5,716 nucleotides of DNA, taken from assembly GCA_027081695.1 (NCBI GenBank), contig JALWJI010000207.1, forward strand, positions 3,100-8,815, given 5' to 3'. The notes beneath the pieces are model-generated. The model searched no databases. It was not told the origin of the DNA and worked only from the letters and a program-made list of their open reading frames with translations. This stretch comes from Acidilobaceae archaeon. GTDB taxonomy: Archaea > Thermoproteota > Thermoprotei_A > Sulfolobales > Acidilobaceae. This document shows positions 5,351 through 5,716 of this stretch, piece by piece. The stretch's first letter is position 1. The number at the start of each line of letters is the position of its first letter. Position numbers and translations under genes: made by a program.

Positions 5351-5716
5351 CTATGGTTGAACTTCTAACCAGGGTATTCTTTTGAAATCGCTATCAAACG
5401 TCAGGATTCTCCTTATCCCGTAATGTCTACAGGTTAAAGATATTATTGCATCACTTGGCAACAATCTATAGTCTGATAGGACCTGGTAAAATTCCCTCTC
5501 TCTGTGGACGTACTAGGCAATATCCTTATATCCAATCTCTCTATTAGCATCTTTACTGCCCTAATTACTTCTAGAGGATAACCTTAACGTATAATCCATT
5601 TTCGAGCAGTATATGAACCCCTTATATTACACTTATGTTCTAGGTAGTGTACAGTTGATGAATAGAGAATTTCGTTATGTACGATAGTATCTATAGCATA
5701 AGACCCAGGATTACTA
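5351..5716 (-). pseudogene. PIN-domain (VapC-like toxin) gene, broken by a stop and a frameshift; 5' end outside window
   Basis: Read on the minus strand from 5715, the frame gives a PIN-like mid-region with IDTIVHNEILY (acidic E at 5671-5673) and RGSYTARKWIIR, then TAA at 5584-5586. The same frame resumes as GYPLEVIRAVKMLIERLDI and RILP to 5515. Homology then continues in another frame from 5512: EFYQVLSDYRLLPSDAII, LTCRHYGIRRILTFDSDF and KRIPWLEVQP, ending with TAG at 5351-5353. The acidic residues expected in PIN nucleases survive in PSDA (5450-5452) and FDSDF (5393-5395 and 5387-5389). PIN/VapC proteins are RNases, usually paired with an antitoxin. The first catalytic Asp and any antitoxin gene would lie beyond the right edge. 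Two lesions argue for a decayed gene rather than one sequencing error. Confidence 0.75.

Noticed and set aside
1..5716. tRNA, rRNA, CRISPR array, insertion sequence or attachment site
   Set aside because: I saw no tRNA-like cloverleaf with TTC-type T-loop, no regularly spaced repeats, no transposase and no integrase. A covariance-model or repeat search would be needed to exclude small RNAs.

Overview
The window looks like a piece of a hyperthermophilic crenarchaeal (Thermoproteota) chromosome, perhaps Desulfurococcales/Pyrodictiaceae-like; that placement is an inference. The support is an archaeal-type type II methionine aminopeptidase, a DUF1512-like protein (an archaea-restricted family), GGAGGTG-type Shine-Dalgarno sites, TATA-box-like promoters, heavy use of ATA, CTA, AGA and AGG codons, and proteins rich in Lys, Glu, Arg and Ile.

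Layout from left to right. (1) 1-516, plus strand: the C-terminal part of a maltokinase-like (aminoglycoside-phosphotransferase fold) sugar kinase running in from the left edge. (2) 517-1812: a strikingly A+T-rich segment with one minus-strand gene of 367 codons. Its C-terminal half carries PD-(D/E)XK (RecB-like) nuclease motifs, it starts with TTG, and a perfect 21-bp AT palindrome lies just upstream. (3) 1813-2496, minus: a UPF0173-type metallo-beta-lactamase-fold hydrolase, divergent from (4) 2720-3640, plus: map, with all metal ligands present and a TTG start set by a good Shine-Dalgarno site. (5) 3641-3767: an intergenic region with two overlapping inverted repeats directly upstream of a TATA-like element. 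(6) 3768-5302, plus: a two-gene, translationally coupled (TAATG) unit. It encodes a DUF1512-like membrane-anchored protein with an acidic tail and a 99-residue single-pass membrane protein with a lysine tail. (7) 5303-5716: A+T-rich DNA holding a broken PIN-domain (VapC-like) gene on the minus strand, with one nonsense codon and one frameshift.

map and the hydrolase are ordinary housekeeping or conserved genes. The kinase end, the nuclease-like gene and the PIN pseudogene suggest that both flanks are accessory. I see no RNA genes, CRISPR arrays, insertion sequences or complete mobile elements. The items most worth follow-up are the orphan nuclease-like gene, the DUF1512-like/small membrane protein pair with its upstream inverted repeats, and the PIN relic.
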